From Syncephalis plumigaleata (taxonomy: Eukaryota; Zoopagomycota; Zoopagomycetes; Zoopagales; Piptocephalidaceae), in contig JAIXMF010000002.1 of assembly GCA_025201365.1 (NCBI GenBank), positions 1,116,001-1,180,000 of the forward strand: a DNA stretch of 64,000 nt, in the 5' to 3' direction. The position numbers and the translations under genes were made by a program. Positions 35,050 to 48,143 of this stretch are shown one piece after another. How positions within the stretch are numbered: the first letter of the stretch is position 1; the number at the start of each line of letters is the position of its first letter. The notes under the pieces are model-generated. The model searched no databases. It saw nothing but the letters and a program-made list of their open reading frames with translations, and was not told the DNA's origin.

Positions 35050-36586
35050 GTGCCAGCTATTGTTGATCCATTATTGACGTGCAAGTTACTACTTGTGACT
35101 AGTCATCTTCCCTTGACTGATTTCTATCGATTTATTTCGTATCTCGACCATTCTGTCATCGAGTTACGTTCATGCTGTCGATTTCTTAAAGTGAGAATTG
35201 AGCATCATCCGGCATTATGGCGGCATATCTATACTCGTAGTTTTCTTAATGGCTCACAGCGGGTTGAGGAATGGGATTTCGTGTACTGGTGTGCTCGATC
35301 CTACCTGCCGGTTGACGATATGCCACTGCAGTCGTCGTCCTACTGCACATGCTTGACTGGCATGATTATATCGTCGTCGTGTGACTACCGAGCAGAATTG
35401 GCGTCTTGGCCATTCGAGGAGTATTACGGCGAGGTTGCCGTGCGAGCAGAGCTACAACTATCCCGATACGCGTAAATCGGTATCGACTGCCTTTTCATTT
35501 CCCACTGAAAACGATGATACCGATGCCTCCGATTCCTATGGTGAAGTTCGGGAAACGCTAGTTATGGTGGAAACCGGAACATTTACGTCATTGGATAGGA
35601 AACGTAGAAAGCGCTCTGCTAGCGTGAACACAACGGAACTAATGCCATCCATAACGTCCCTAGATATACGCAGTCAATTCGGTAATGCGATAACCATGCT
35701 TAGTGATCGATTCCTCGTGGCTATCTTCATTATATCGATCGTACAGAGTTAAAAGTGTATACTCGTGGCGATTACAAGTTGCGTTATACAGCCAATCTAC
35801 CATCTGGTTACAATAACGTTCTATCAACGGACAATGGGCTTTATTCATGCAACAAGATGATCAATCGGAATTAACTAATAGTCGGATTCTAGTATGGGAT
35901 TTGGAGCGTATCAAGGGACATACGAAGAAACTCGCTGCTACCTCCTATGCTGCTTGCCTATACGAGACCACCCATGAGTATGCTACCATTTATGTGGCGA
36001 GAATCAATGAACATCAGCGTAATCAGGTCGACTGGAGTTTGTATCAAGTACGTCATGATACACCGATACGTCGACTACAGAAAGGATCGTTCAATGTCGA
36101 CGTACCACTACGTAGTCTGAGCATTACTGCACAGGAATATCCGCACATCAAACTATACGTGAGCACGTCACACCACGGGTGCATACGCTATATTCACACC
36201 GTGACACTAAACAAGGATCTTACCATTGAGCGGGATCGAGTGCAAAGATTAGCGCATCAGGTGGTGAGCATTCCCAATAGTTACGACGGTACGAACAAGA
36301 TATTCTATCGTTTACTGGAGGAACAAGAAGGCGAACTAGTGTTTAATAGCAAATCGACTGGTCCACAATATGTCAATATCGTCATATTATTGGTAGTCTT
36401 TTCGTTATACAGCAATGGAAGGATGATCATAGACATTATTATTTGGTAGATGTAAAGACCGGTGAGATTATTCGTAGGATTGATGGTAACGAAGCCTGTT
36501 GTATGCCTCATTTCTTAATGACAGGCTACATCATCAGGGATTGTCGTACATCCAATGCCAAGATAACAAGCTATGCTGCCCTATAG
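35050..36586 (+). pseudogene. F-box-like protein gene with about five frame breaks
   Basis: Related along its length to the gene at 51974-53610: RFLKVRIEHHPALWRHIYTR, then DFVYWCARS, VTTEQNWRLG, SINGQWALF, SRILVWDLER, WSLYQVRHDTPIRRLQKGSF, ending LVDVKTGEIIRRIDGNEAC. The N-terminal leucine-rich helices followed by ALW and an aromatic look like an F-box, and the rest like an atypical repeat domain. The frame changes near 35345, 35370, 35720, 35825 and 36410. Each change equals one missing base. There is no in-frame ATG where the paralogue starts (a GTG sits at 35050). It is either a decaying copy or an intact gene in poorly assembled sequence; the uniform direction of the breaks leaves both open. 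Confidence 0.6.
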
Positions 36587-37665
36587 ATGAATAAGTAAGC
36601 AACATTTAGTTTTAGAATAGAACGTATCATTTGTAATAAATAGACCATATATCTATCATGAATTGCCAAGTAAGACTAGCTTGTAGCAATGCATAACCGA
36701 ATTATATACGAAATGTGTTTCATTACAAGCATCAAATGCATGTATTATTTGCCAAGCTTTGGTTTAAACATTAACATTAATCAATATATGTAGTAATAAT
36801 GCTTCTTTGATATGCAGATATATACACTAAATATCCGAGAGATAACATAAAATCATCATATTACTAATGTATTACGATTACATTTACGCGTATAATTAGA
36901 TCGAATATGAGTAAACAAAAAGCAAACACGCTCTAGTCATGTGCCTATATGTATGCGCATATGCGTTCTTCTTTTTCTTTAAACACAAAGAAAGAACAAG
37001 TCCATTCATCACGCATATCTTCGTATATCCTATTCGGCATGCACTATGACATTTAAACATGAAAGAGGACATGATAATTTCTATTTTTAACCTCCACCCT
37101 TTTCTAATAGTATCACCATGATTATAGCATGGTCGAGCATCAAGGTCTTTCTTTGTGTTATTCGTATTATACATTTGAGTATTTGTTGGACGATTTAAAT
37201 TGCAATACAAGGAGAAGGAATGTATAATTGGCTTATTTATGATTAGCACCATATGGTACAGTTTATATTCATAATAAACCATTGTCTTCCATTATTATAG
37301 ACTACTTGTTTGATAATTATACTTATTACTATGGGCTATATTTATATTTTTAGATGATCAAATGAATTTACTTGACGATGTATCTTTTCTTGAGTTGCTT
37401 AAATGCCAAAAAAGAAAGGTGGTGTATCATCACACATACACACACGCACATCAGTCCTTTCTTATTCGAGTACATTTATATTTATATATCGGACTTGCTT
37501 ACTCATTCGTTCACTTATAACCAACTACCTGCCTGACTACTTGACTACCTGACTGACTGTCTCTGACTGCTCTGATTTATACATTCATTTCTTCTTGTTC
37601 TCTTGACTGTTATTTACTAACCAGTGGTAGCTTTACACTTTCCATACACTTTATCGTGCATCATC
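36587..37665. other. Intergenic region, 1.1 kb
   Basis: AT-rich, nothing coding recognised. The last 200 bp have CT- and TACCTGACTGACT-type short repeats just before the next gene, probably its promoter or 5' UTR. Confidence 0.55.
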
Positions 37666-40043
37666 ATGACGGGCTGGCAGGCATTGCCTATGCAGGTACG
37701 CCAGTGTATCCTCCTGTTCTGCGACGGATACACGGTGGCCAATCTAGCATATACTTGTCGCGATCTCTATCGTACACTACTGGCCGACCAGTGGCTATGG
37801 GCGAGTCTCTACGAGGTGACCTTTCCGCAAACGGAGGAGGAACGCCACTGGCGCGAGTGGTGTCTAGCGGGTATTATGGCGGCCAACGGCTATGTCAGTC
37901 GAATTGGACCGTCTCCCATTACGGATGAGACCGATTTAATTGTTCAGGAGGAGCAATCGAAAGTCAGCTGGTATCGTGTCTTCATTCGTAGAACGATGCT
38001 AAGCAAACACTGGCGTCGTGGCTGCTATCAAACACGTCGAATCCAACTGCCGTTATCGCGTCAACCGTCGAAATCGCACGTACACACGGCGGTCACCTCT
38101 CCTTGGCGTACACTATTAGTGGTGGGCGATGACTGGAGTCTATGGATGATCGAGCATGGTGTGGGGCGTAAGTCGTCCTACCAGCTCAACTGGACACCTG
38201 GTTGTTGGCCGGGACCACGTGAGTTCCTGCAAAATGCCGATTATATCGTGGCGGTGAATAGCTTCGCGGGACATCAGCACAGTACATGGGTGTGGCGTGC
38301 TAATAATCGTACACCCATCACTGACCGGTGGGAGATACTATCCAATCCACATTGTTGTCCCGTGGCACTCTACGGTAGATGGCTGCTAGTTACGGATACC
38401 GAGCGTTACTTATCGGTGGATCCCATCACGGGAATGGCTATCGATGATGAGGACGACATTGATTACACGTATAGAAATGATCGTGGTATGAATGAGAGTA
38501 GCGAGTTGGACACGCCGATGCCATCGCCTGCTCCCGAGATGATTAATGATAGCTCGTCATTCGTTAAATCGCGAAAGTTCTACGTTATCGATTTGATGAC
38601 ACCGGGTCGCGTATATCCCGTCACCGTACCTGGCAGCTATACAACGTGTCATTTCCAATCGGTCGGCTCATCCGGTGTACGTGTCTATTGCGCACAATGC
38701 GACACGAGCGAGGATGTCAACGAGCAACGGGGCAGTCTCTACACATGGTCGTTATGGGGATGGCGAGCATCACGGAAGGATACCACGATTATGGAATCGA
38801 TCGTGTTGAACGAGGGTCAATTGTCAATGAATCGCGATCTATTTAATGGGGAAATCATCTCGCATCGACTGGATGCCTCACGCGTCCTACTGGAGATGCG
38901 ACCCTTCTGGACCAGCGAGAGTATCTATGGCGTGCACTCGTTATGGGAGACGGAAATACTATATCAAGGATCGGCCGGTGCGGGTAGATCATTTCCATTG
39001 GGTAGACAACAACTACGCTACCTACCGAATGATCGTATATTAGCGGGTCGTCTCACTATTGATCCCGTACAAGGTGATATTCAAATAGGCGATGTACTAA
39101 TCAATACCACGCCTCATTCAAGTAAACGCTACCCCCACCACAACGAGAGAAAGAGGCACGCGGTCTGAATATACAATTACGACGCACACTAGGTGCACTA
39201 TTCTATGCCACACCAGTCACACGATCTATCGGTTCATCATCGGCCAATTCATCGTCATCTCATTTGGCTTATACCACTAGTAATCAGCATTTTGAAGCTG
39301 CCTCGAATCCATTCTTAACACCCGTCAAGAAACTTAGTATTCCTACCACTACACCACTTGGTAAGGAGGATGCCATTTATATTGGTAAAAGCAATAGTCA
39401 TTCTGGATCATATCTACATGATGATATGGCATTAAACTCGTCACAACGATCCATCTCATCATCGAACTATCATCAGCAACATGCATTAGCTAATACTACG
39501 ATACACAATAGCAATAGCAATATCAATAACAGTAACAGCAATAGCAATAATAATGGCCAGAATATACGCTTCACCGATATTCATTATATTATTGATGCAC
39601 ATCGTGGTAAACTACTAGGCATGCTACATCTACCTACCGGTGCCACACCTATTGTATCCGTGTGTGCCACACATATTGGTCTATTAGATCTACGTAATAG
39701 ATCGTTAACCCTGTTGGATTTCAGTATGTTACCCAATAATGCACGACAATCCAATGGATCACACGGCAGCAGTAGTATCAATAACAATGTTATCGGGTGG
39801 GTGGAAGAAATGGCGGGCTCATTCAAGTGGACACGACCTCATACATCGAGTCTAGCCTCGTTGGCCGATGCTTGGCGACAACGCGTCAATCAAGGTCATA
39901 GTCCACCGTCATCATTGCCATCATCGTCTGTATTGTCATCAGCATCCGCATCGGCATCAGCAAATGCAGCTCTATACTCAGCGCATACTTTAAATAATCA
40001 GGAATCATCTAAAACTCTACATCTACATCTATGTCAGCATTAG
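37666..40043 (+). CDS. F-box-like protein with long C-terminal beta-repeat region
   Basis: ATG 37666 opens with MTGWQALPMQVRQCILLFCD and VANLAYTCRDLYRTLLADQW then LWASLY, the layout of an F-box (Leu-Pro helix, later LW), which would recruit a substrate to an SCF ubiquitin ligase. About 700 residues follow with recurring hydrophobic strands and aromatic/Asp turns (WRTLLVVGDDWSLWMIEHG, YIVAVNSFAGHQHSTWVWR, RWLLVTDTERYLSVDP), perhaps a divergent propeller. The end is Ser/Asn/Gln-rich. The frame from the start stops at 39168. The natural continuation (PPPQREKEARGLNIQLRRTL, and on to 40043) lies in another frame, joined at a run of five C (39132-39136). Total length is 3n+2, so a sixth C would make one frame of 792 residues. 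Intronless. Confidence 0.7.
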
Positions 40044-40330
40044 CATCAGGAAAATCACCACCTTCGAAATTTACTATTTGGGAATCTACTGTATTATAGG
40101 AATATATATATCTACATATCTCATTTCATTTCATTATACCTATCTATTATTATAACAGCAACACATCTTTACCATGATCATTGATGATTGATCAATTAAA
40201 TAAAAAAGAATGCAATTTGAAGTACTATTAATTGGTTTCTCTTGTTGTACATTCAATGTTAGACCATGTTAATGACAATAATAATAAATAAAGTGAAGAA
40301 AGATACTTTAGTATGTATTCAATATGATGA

Positions 40331-42522
<2,192 letters not shown>

Positions 42523-42955
42523 GGCGATAGCGTTTATCGTATGCATCTTTAGCAATATTCAATGCTAATAGGCGTGTCAGTATTTATCCACAATCGATAA
42601 AGACAAGAGATAGCAATTGAAAGAAAAGGAAAAAAGTCGTATACGCACTGAGATATAAAATAGGATGGAGATGGAGATGATGATGATGTTGATGTGTGAT
42701 CATCAGTATGATATCTCATCCAATTATTGTAACATGTGATGAAATGAAAAATGAATGCAACTACTCAGGCTCTCCATTCTTCCCGTTCCCTATTGTTCCC
42801 GCTCTCCTTGCAGCTGTTGTTGTTCAGCTGACCAAAAGTTACTGCTAGTTCTCGGTCACAACTAGCGACTGACACTATTCCTTGTTTCTTCCAATTCTGT
42901 ATCATCAAAGCATCTAACCGTCGTCATTTGTTATTTACGTGTTGCGTGCACCACT
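42523..42955. promoter_or_regulatory. Divergent promoter, PheRS alpha and BOS1
   Basis: 433 bp separate the two start codons of divergent housekeeping genes. GATGAT repeats lie at 42664-42690. No TATA box stands out. Confidence 0.45.
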
Positions 42956-43918
42956 ATGAATGCAGCCTATAATCGTACATTGAAACAGGCACAATCTGTA
43001 CAGCGTGAGCTGGATGCCTATGAATCAGGACGGACCACCGGCAATTTACAGGAAGGCAAGTTAGTTGCAGTTGCATATCACGTCTACAGCATAGACTGAA
43101 CTACTATTAGAAACTATTCGAGATGGCCTACAGCGTCTGCAACGATATATCGGCGAGTATGAATCTATGGCGAAACGCGAGTTGAATCCGGAGAAACAAC
43201 AGATGGGTCAGGTGTAAGTATTACGAATAGACAAACAATGATGAATAGCTAAGCAGTATATGCTATCTTGCCTATGACAGACGAGTGGGCAAATTCCGCG
43301 ATGACTACTTTAGCATGAAACAAACGCTAGAACGTGTCCAGCATCAAATGAACACACGAGTAAGTGTACAGCATAGCCAATAAGTAATCATACTAATATG
43401 TATATATTCACTCAACAATTAGACGATGCATCAAAATGAACGGCAACAATTACTAACTGCATCTGAAGTACGTCTACAACATTGCTCTAATATATATATA
43501 TATATACGATGTATAAGATTCATGTATGCTAACCATATGCTGTATATAGACCGAGTCTACTACTATCGATATGGTGGATTTCACACAACGAGAAAATGAC
43601 GTGGCCGATTTTACAGATCATCAATTGGATTCATTTATCGCTCAAGGTCGATCTGCGCTAAATAATCTAGTGGAACAACGACACATTCTAAAGGTAATTA
43701 TCTGTCTAATAGACTGTATCCACTCACTCACTCACTCACTCACTCTATCGATATAGGGTACTCAACGACGCATCTTGGATGCTGCCAATACACTTGGTTT
43801 ATCGCGATCTGTAATCCAGTATATTGAACGACGCTCAACACAGGATAAGTTTATCTTTTTCGCCGGTGTAATCATTTGTATCTTTCTAATGTGGGCAATC
43901 ATTCATTATCTCACCTAA
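42956..43918 (+). CDS. BOS1: Golgi Qb-SNARE, BOS1/GOSR2 (membrin) family
   Basis: Membrane-anchored SNARE that drives ER-to-Golgi vesicle fusion. Six exons: 42956-43055, 43111-43213, 43281-43359, 43423-43467, 43550-43693, 43757-43918; 633 nt, 210 residues. The N-terminal half is helical (Habc-like). The SNARE helix ends with the signature RRILDAANTLGLSRSVIQYI then ERRSTQDK. A single C-terminal membrane anchor follows (FIFFAGVIICIFLMWAIIHY), ending LT as in GOSR2. The first intron uses a GC donor (GAAG|GCAAGT); a GT donor two bases on would break the frame. Confidence 0.92.
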
Positions 43919-44065
43919 ATAAAAATGATGAAGTGAATGATCTACGTGTTATCATTTGTCTTTATTGCTTTGCTGATCCAATAATGAAATCATCGTCATC
44001 ACCATCCTATTTCTATTACGTGTCATTAGTTTGAATCACTCTTGTTCATTACACTTGTTTCCATT

Positions 44066-44644
44066 ATGACAACCACAATTCAGGCAGATATGGCAAATAG
44101 CCAACTACAAGACTCAGTATTCCCTGTTAAAGTACGCCAACATACGGAAATGGTGAACGATCAACAGACAGAGCTAGTGTTAATGGAATTCAGTAATCGT
44201 CTATTGCTTATTGTCACGCAACTCGGTAAACTAGGTGGTATGGTAAGCTATTAAGCACGAATAGAATGGCATCCACTAAGTAAAACGCGATACTAGTTGC
44301 AGTGCAATCTTAGCGAAATCAAAGCTCGTTCCGCTGCCAATGAATTTGAACAGCTCTCGCTCTCGGATACGACAGGAGGGCAGACCACAGGAGAGACATC
44401 CTCGGAAGCATGTAGTCCTTGGATAGTTCATCCCATCTTTGGTGTATCATTGGAACAGCAAGCATTGTACACGTTGTATACGACACAACTAGCACAGATA
44501 CTCGTAGAGCAACATCCTTATGAACAGCGTCCTTTATTGATTAGTATTGCATTGAAATCGGGAGACAAGAATGAAACGATGCAACAACAACGAGCATCAC
44601 TACGTCAAATAGAGGATATGCTTAGACAACTGCTAGCTAAATAA
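44066..44644 (+). CDS. PSMG3: Proteasome assembly chaperone 3 (PSMG3/PAC3 family)
   Basis: PAC3 (yeast Irc25/Poc3), with PAC4, helps assemble the 20S proteasome alpha ring. Two exons, 44066-44242 and 44297-44644, about 174 residues, slightly longer than human PSMG3. The match covers the whole fold: VRQHTEMVNDQQTELVLMEF then SNRLLLIVTQLGKLGGM, then the central strand region (HPIFGVSLEQQALYTLYTTQ), and LLISIALKSGDKN with the final helix LRQIEDMLRQLL. An insertion of about 20 Ser/Thr/Gly residues precedes the central strands. Exon 2 could also begin at 44303, two codons later. A transposon-end remnant lies in the 3' flank (44684-44710). Confidence 0.82.
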
Positions 44645-44683
44645 TAAAAAGTAGTACTAGTAATTATTTATTAATAAGAACAA

Positions 44684-44710
44684 ATGTTAATCAGTTGGAA
44701 GAAACTTGTA
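44684..44710. repeat. Solo TIR-end remnant
   Basis: GTTAATCAGTTGGAAGAAAC then TTGTA resembles the right end of the MITE-like copy at 54121 (GTTAATCAGTTGGAAAAAGC then TGTA), preceded in both by an AT-rich TTTAYTRATAA segment. No partner end is visible. Confidence 0.5.
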
Positions 44711-44776
44711 TATAAATAAAAGAAATGTCTCATGATTGAATGGCAACAACAACAACAACAATGGTGATGATCATAA

Positions 44777-45879
44777 CTAAAGAAGACGATCTTGTTGAAG
44801 AAGACGTGCACATTGATAGGCGGTATGTGCGGAAGAACATAAAGTAGACGATAAACCCAATGCTTCCCATTGTATTATTGGAGGTGAGCGCGTATCATAA
44901 GTATCTGCTATTACAGTGGTATCGCCAGTCTCCGTTGTAGATGTGCCTATCAATTCTTCAGATGAGATTGTATGCCATACAGCATTGGATGGTAGTAATT
45001 CCTGTAATAGTGCTTTCAATGCTGGTTGACATCGACCTGGTGTACGACTGGCCATGTATTCCAATTCAATGATTAAACCACGATGAGCTTGACCTACGGT
45101 AATACTACCTGCTCGTAGCAATAGATCACCCATGGCATAAGTGGTACCCTAAATGAATAATCAGTTAGCATGCATGATAGTATATAATATTCATTGATGA
45201 ATACTTGCCTCAATGACAGCCGTTTGACGTAATGTCCATAGAGCACGTAATTTCACGAGAATTGCTTCTAATTCACGGCCAGCTGACACGACAACACGTC
45301 CACTCATCACGGCATGCACTTGATTCGGCCAAGCGGTAGACTGGACAATATACAGTAGAACTGGTGCAGTATTCGTTGTGGATGTGGCAACAGGCGTTGG
45401 ATTGGGCGTGCCTACTACTGGTGTTCCTGCTGCGGTGGTGGGATTACTAGCAGGAGCATTGGTAGTAGTGGTAGTGGTGATATTAGGTGTATTAGGTGTT
45501 GTAGTAGTAGTATTTGAAGTAGTCGTGTTGGCAATAATACTTGAGGTGACTGATGCGGATACGGCAGAGGTAGAAGCAGCAGCAGTAGCAGTAGTAGCAC
45601 CCGATGTCACTAGGCTTGGTGTTCCAACGGGTGTGCCGACATTCAACTCATTCCCAGCTGAAGTGATCACACCGCCTGTAGCGTGATAGACGCGACACTG
45701 AACACCCCAACGACCAAGCATACTAGCCTGGTAAGCGCGTTCTAGTCGTTCACGTAGTAATTGTAGACTTTGTGCACCATTCGCATTAGTCCAGCGTACT
45801 ATACTATTTACCATACACATATAGATTAGTATTTATATATCTATACTGGTGTAGAATACACTTACATTGTCTCTCCCAT
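44777..45879 (-). CDS. MED20: Mediator complex subunit 20
   Basis: Head-module subunit of Mediator (yeast Srb2), linking activators to RNA polymerase II. Three exons: 45879-45866, 45803-45209, 45148-44777; 981 nt, 326 residues. Family features: VRWTNANGAQSLQLLRERLE at the N-terminus; WGVQCRVYHATGG; PVLLYIVQSTAWPNQVHAVM; VVVSAGRELEAILVKLRALW; YAMGDLLLRAGSITVGQAHR then GLIIELEY. Between the first strands and the core lies a Thr/Ala/Pro/Asn insertion of about 100 residues that other Med20 proteins lack. Intron 2 has a GC donor (GAG|GCAAGT). The plus-strand frame opposite the Thr-rich insert is a shadow. Confidence 0.88.
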
Positions 45880-46107
45880 GTTCGCGATTCAAAGAAAGAC
45901 AAATAAATAAATAATATAGTGTAAAAAGGGAAGGAAAGAGAAGAAGCGATTAATGCTAAGCGTGTCGATGTGAAGGTCTAATGATCAAATAATAATAATG
46001 ACTAAAATGTTAACTGGTTGCAATAACCAAGTATAATGTGCAAATGTATATGTGTATGTAAAGTATTATTTATCGATTGTATATTTACTGGTAGCAATAA
46101 TGTGTTA

Positions 46108-46641
46108 TTACTGTTTCTTTGATGCTTTAAGAATGGGTAATTCAGCGAATGCTGGACACTTGTCGTCGGTCTTCTTGGGATTCGCATCGACGGCATAAAA
46201 GTGTTCCCAGAAAATAGTACCATCGGTAGCTTCTGCGAATCCAATGCCCAAGTGAGTTGATGGACCAAGAATAATCTTGCGACCAGTTGGTGTACTCATG
46301 ATAAATTGAATAATCCCATTATCATTATCCGCGCCATAGCCTGGCATTTGCGAGATGTGGTCCAGCTTGGAGTTTGCGTCGATTTTAAGAAGACGTTCCT
46401 TAGGAGTAGGCTCGCCCGGGAATTGTCTATCCATCTTGCGCTCTTCAGCCATGAGAAGGGCTCGCTCTGTGGCCGCCTTTGCTAGACTAGCATCGTGAAT
46501 AAATGGTTGCATCTTTTCCTTGGCACGTATCTCGTTGATTAGGCAATGCTGCTTTTGTGCGGATAAGGCTTCGACTGCATTGCTGATACAAATAGTGGTG
46601 GCAGCTACGAATGCGGCAATCTTGAAGGTAGAGAGTTTCAT
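46108..46641 (-). CDS. Secreted CAP/SCP-like protein, paralogue 2
   Basis: 177 residues, intronless. The signal peptide and the next 40 residues are nearly identical to the gene at 22244 (MKLSTFKIAAFVAATTICIS; CLINEIRAKEKMQPFIHDAS). From about residue 68 the two diverge, with shared islands only (STHLGIGFA; a Trp-containing strand, FWEHFYAVD; CPAF). The C-terminus is extended by a Lys-rich segment ending ILKASKKQ. The first half is thus conserved at DNA level together with the promoter, while the second half changed quickly, as in proteins under diversifying selection or after gene conversion of the 5' part. Confidence 0.75.
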   Translation of the reverse strand: MKLSTFKIAAFVAATTICISNAVEALSAQKQHCLINEIRAKEKMQPFIHDASLAKAATERALLMAEERKMDRQFPGEPTPKERLLKIDANSKLDHISQMPGYGADNDNGIIQFIMSTPTGRKIILGPSTHLGIGFAEATDGTIFWEHFYAVDANPKKTDDKCPAFAELPILKASKKQ

Positions 46642-47400
46642 GGTTGTGTTGATACTTGTTAATAGCGGGATAGTTGATGAATGCTTATACGGCTCCAGTC
46701 CGGAATAATTAAGTTGATGGTAAACTAGTGTTCAGGTAAACAAGTAATAAATACTACTACTGCTTGTAGCGATTAGAAGATTGAGTAGAGAGTATGAATA
46801 TGTGTGTGTGCTTGATGTTTAGCTTGTAAATAATGTTTATTTACTCGTGTATTTATACGGTTGTCAATCCAAGGACATTACACGTTTGTCCAGTATCTCA
46901 TAGTCATGAGGCAGCAACATGCTTCCATTGCAACCTTTTAGTCCTTTTTACTTACCTGTTTTCCAGTTCATGCTGGACATACTGGCACGAATCATCGATA
47001 TCGTTCTATGTTCCCTACTGGGTATAGTCTGGTTATATTTAGCAAGTATTGAAACAGGACGTAGAATACAGAAAGGAAGCATAACGATGTAGCTCCTTGT
47101 AGTTCACTCTCATTCTGAAACAATAAACCAGTAAGCAACCATACTGTATGCATCAATTCAGCAACTACAATGGACATGCTATGGCATTTGCTACTCCCCG
47201 TAGTTAACAATGGTTGTTTATAATTTGCTATAAACTAGTTCTACATAGGTATACTTGTATCAGGGCAGGATTAGGGAGTTAGAATTATACCCATATCCGC
47301 CCATCTTCTTTAATGGTGTATCATATGTGTATCAAGACTGGTTGTAAAACCAATGATAGTTTAATCTAGTTGTATAACCAGTATTTGACCATCCTTTGAA
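46430..47400 (-). repeat. Inverted segmental duplication, copy 2
   Basis: Reverse-orientation counterpart of 21481-22450, including the TATA box, the whole upstream region and the 5' third of the CAP gene. The unique DNA beyond 47400 does not match the DNA before 21481. Confidence 0.9.
46850..46857 (-). promoter_or_regulatory. TATA box of the second CAP gene
   Basis: TATTTATA on the plus strand (TATAAATA on the gene strand), about 210 bp upstream of the start codon, matching the position in copy 1. Confidence 0.5.
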
Positions 47401-47539
47401 TATCCTTGAATGATCTATTGCGTGAGTATCAAGCATACAACACATGGTAGTGTATAGTTTTACAACGAATCAATTTTTGTAGTCCAAATAAGCTATCATA
47501 GGCCTTTCTGCTATTATGATGCCGCACTAGTTTATTATA

Positions 47540-47777
47540 CAAACTTTTTCCATCCAATTTGCGCAGTTAGCCTTATGTCTTTACGAATAAATAATAGTTA
47601 TCATTAATTGCAATATGTGATATCGCCATCATTAACATCTCCCTCAACTGCTAGTGCCATAACAACTACTCAATAATAATAGCAATGCGATAGTGGTGTC
47701 AGCGAATGTGTAAATCTATTTATTAATAAAGAGCAAAAGTTAAAGGATAAATGCGCAAACTGGATGGAAAAACACTG
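47540..47777. mobile_element. 238 bp MITE derived from the Fanzor-carrying TIR element
   Basis: Ends CAAACTTTTTCCATCC...GCGCA and TGCGCAAACTGG...AAAAACACTG form inverted repeats, each next to TA (47538-47539 and 47778-47779). Read in reverse, the first roughly 180 bp match 2699-2885 and the last roughly 60 bp match 3737-3803 of the 1.1 kb element. The interior with the Fanzor relics is absent. It is a non-autonomous deletion derivative, with no coding capacity. Confidence 0.85.
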
Positions 47778-48143
47778 TAGTTCACAATAAAGCTGCCAAG
47801 TGTACTCATTCTATTAATACATATCGGTGGTATAACAATTGTGCTTGGCTGTGTGTGTATGTGTGACCCTGTATAGACAAAAAAAGGCTATAGTATGTCT
47901 ATTTCCATCCCACGTACACCCATAGGCACGGCAAACTGCTTACCTTGACATTCTATTGGTGTAAATCGATTGCCATCATTATTGATGGGAAGTGATGACG
48001 TTACAAAAAGCGATATATCAACGTCATTTACTCGCTTCTTCTTCTTCCCACTTACTATCGATACTCTTATTCTTTTTGAATACTCACTCTGTGTTTAAGC
48101 TTCTATCTCTTTATTGTGTTTTCTCTATCTGTTTATATTCAAT

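Noticed and set aside
45378-45686. Plus-strand Val/Ala/Gly-rich frame of 102 codons
   Set aside because: Shadow of the Thr-rich insertion in MED20 on the other strand.
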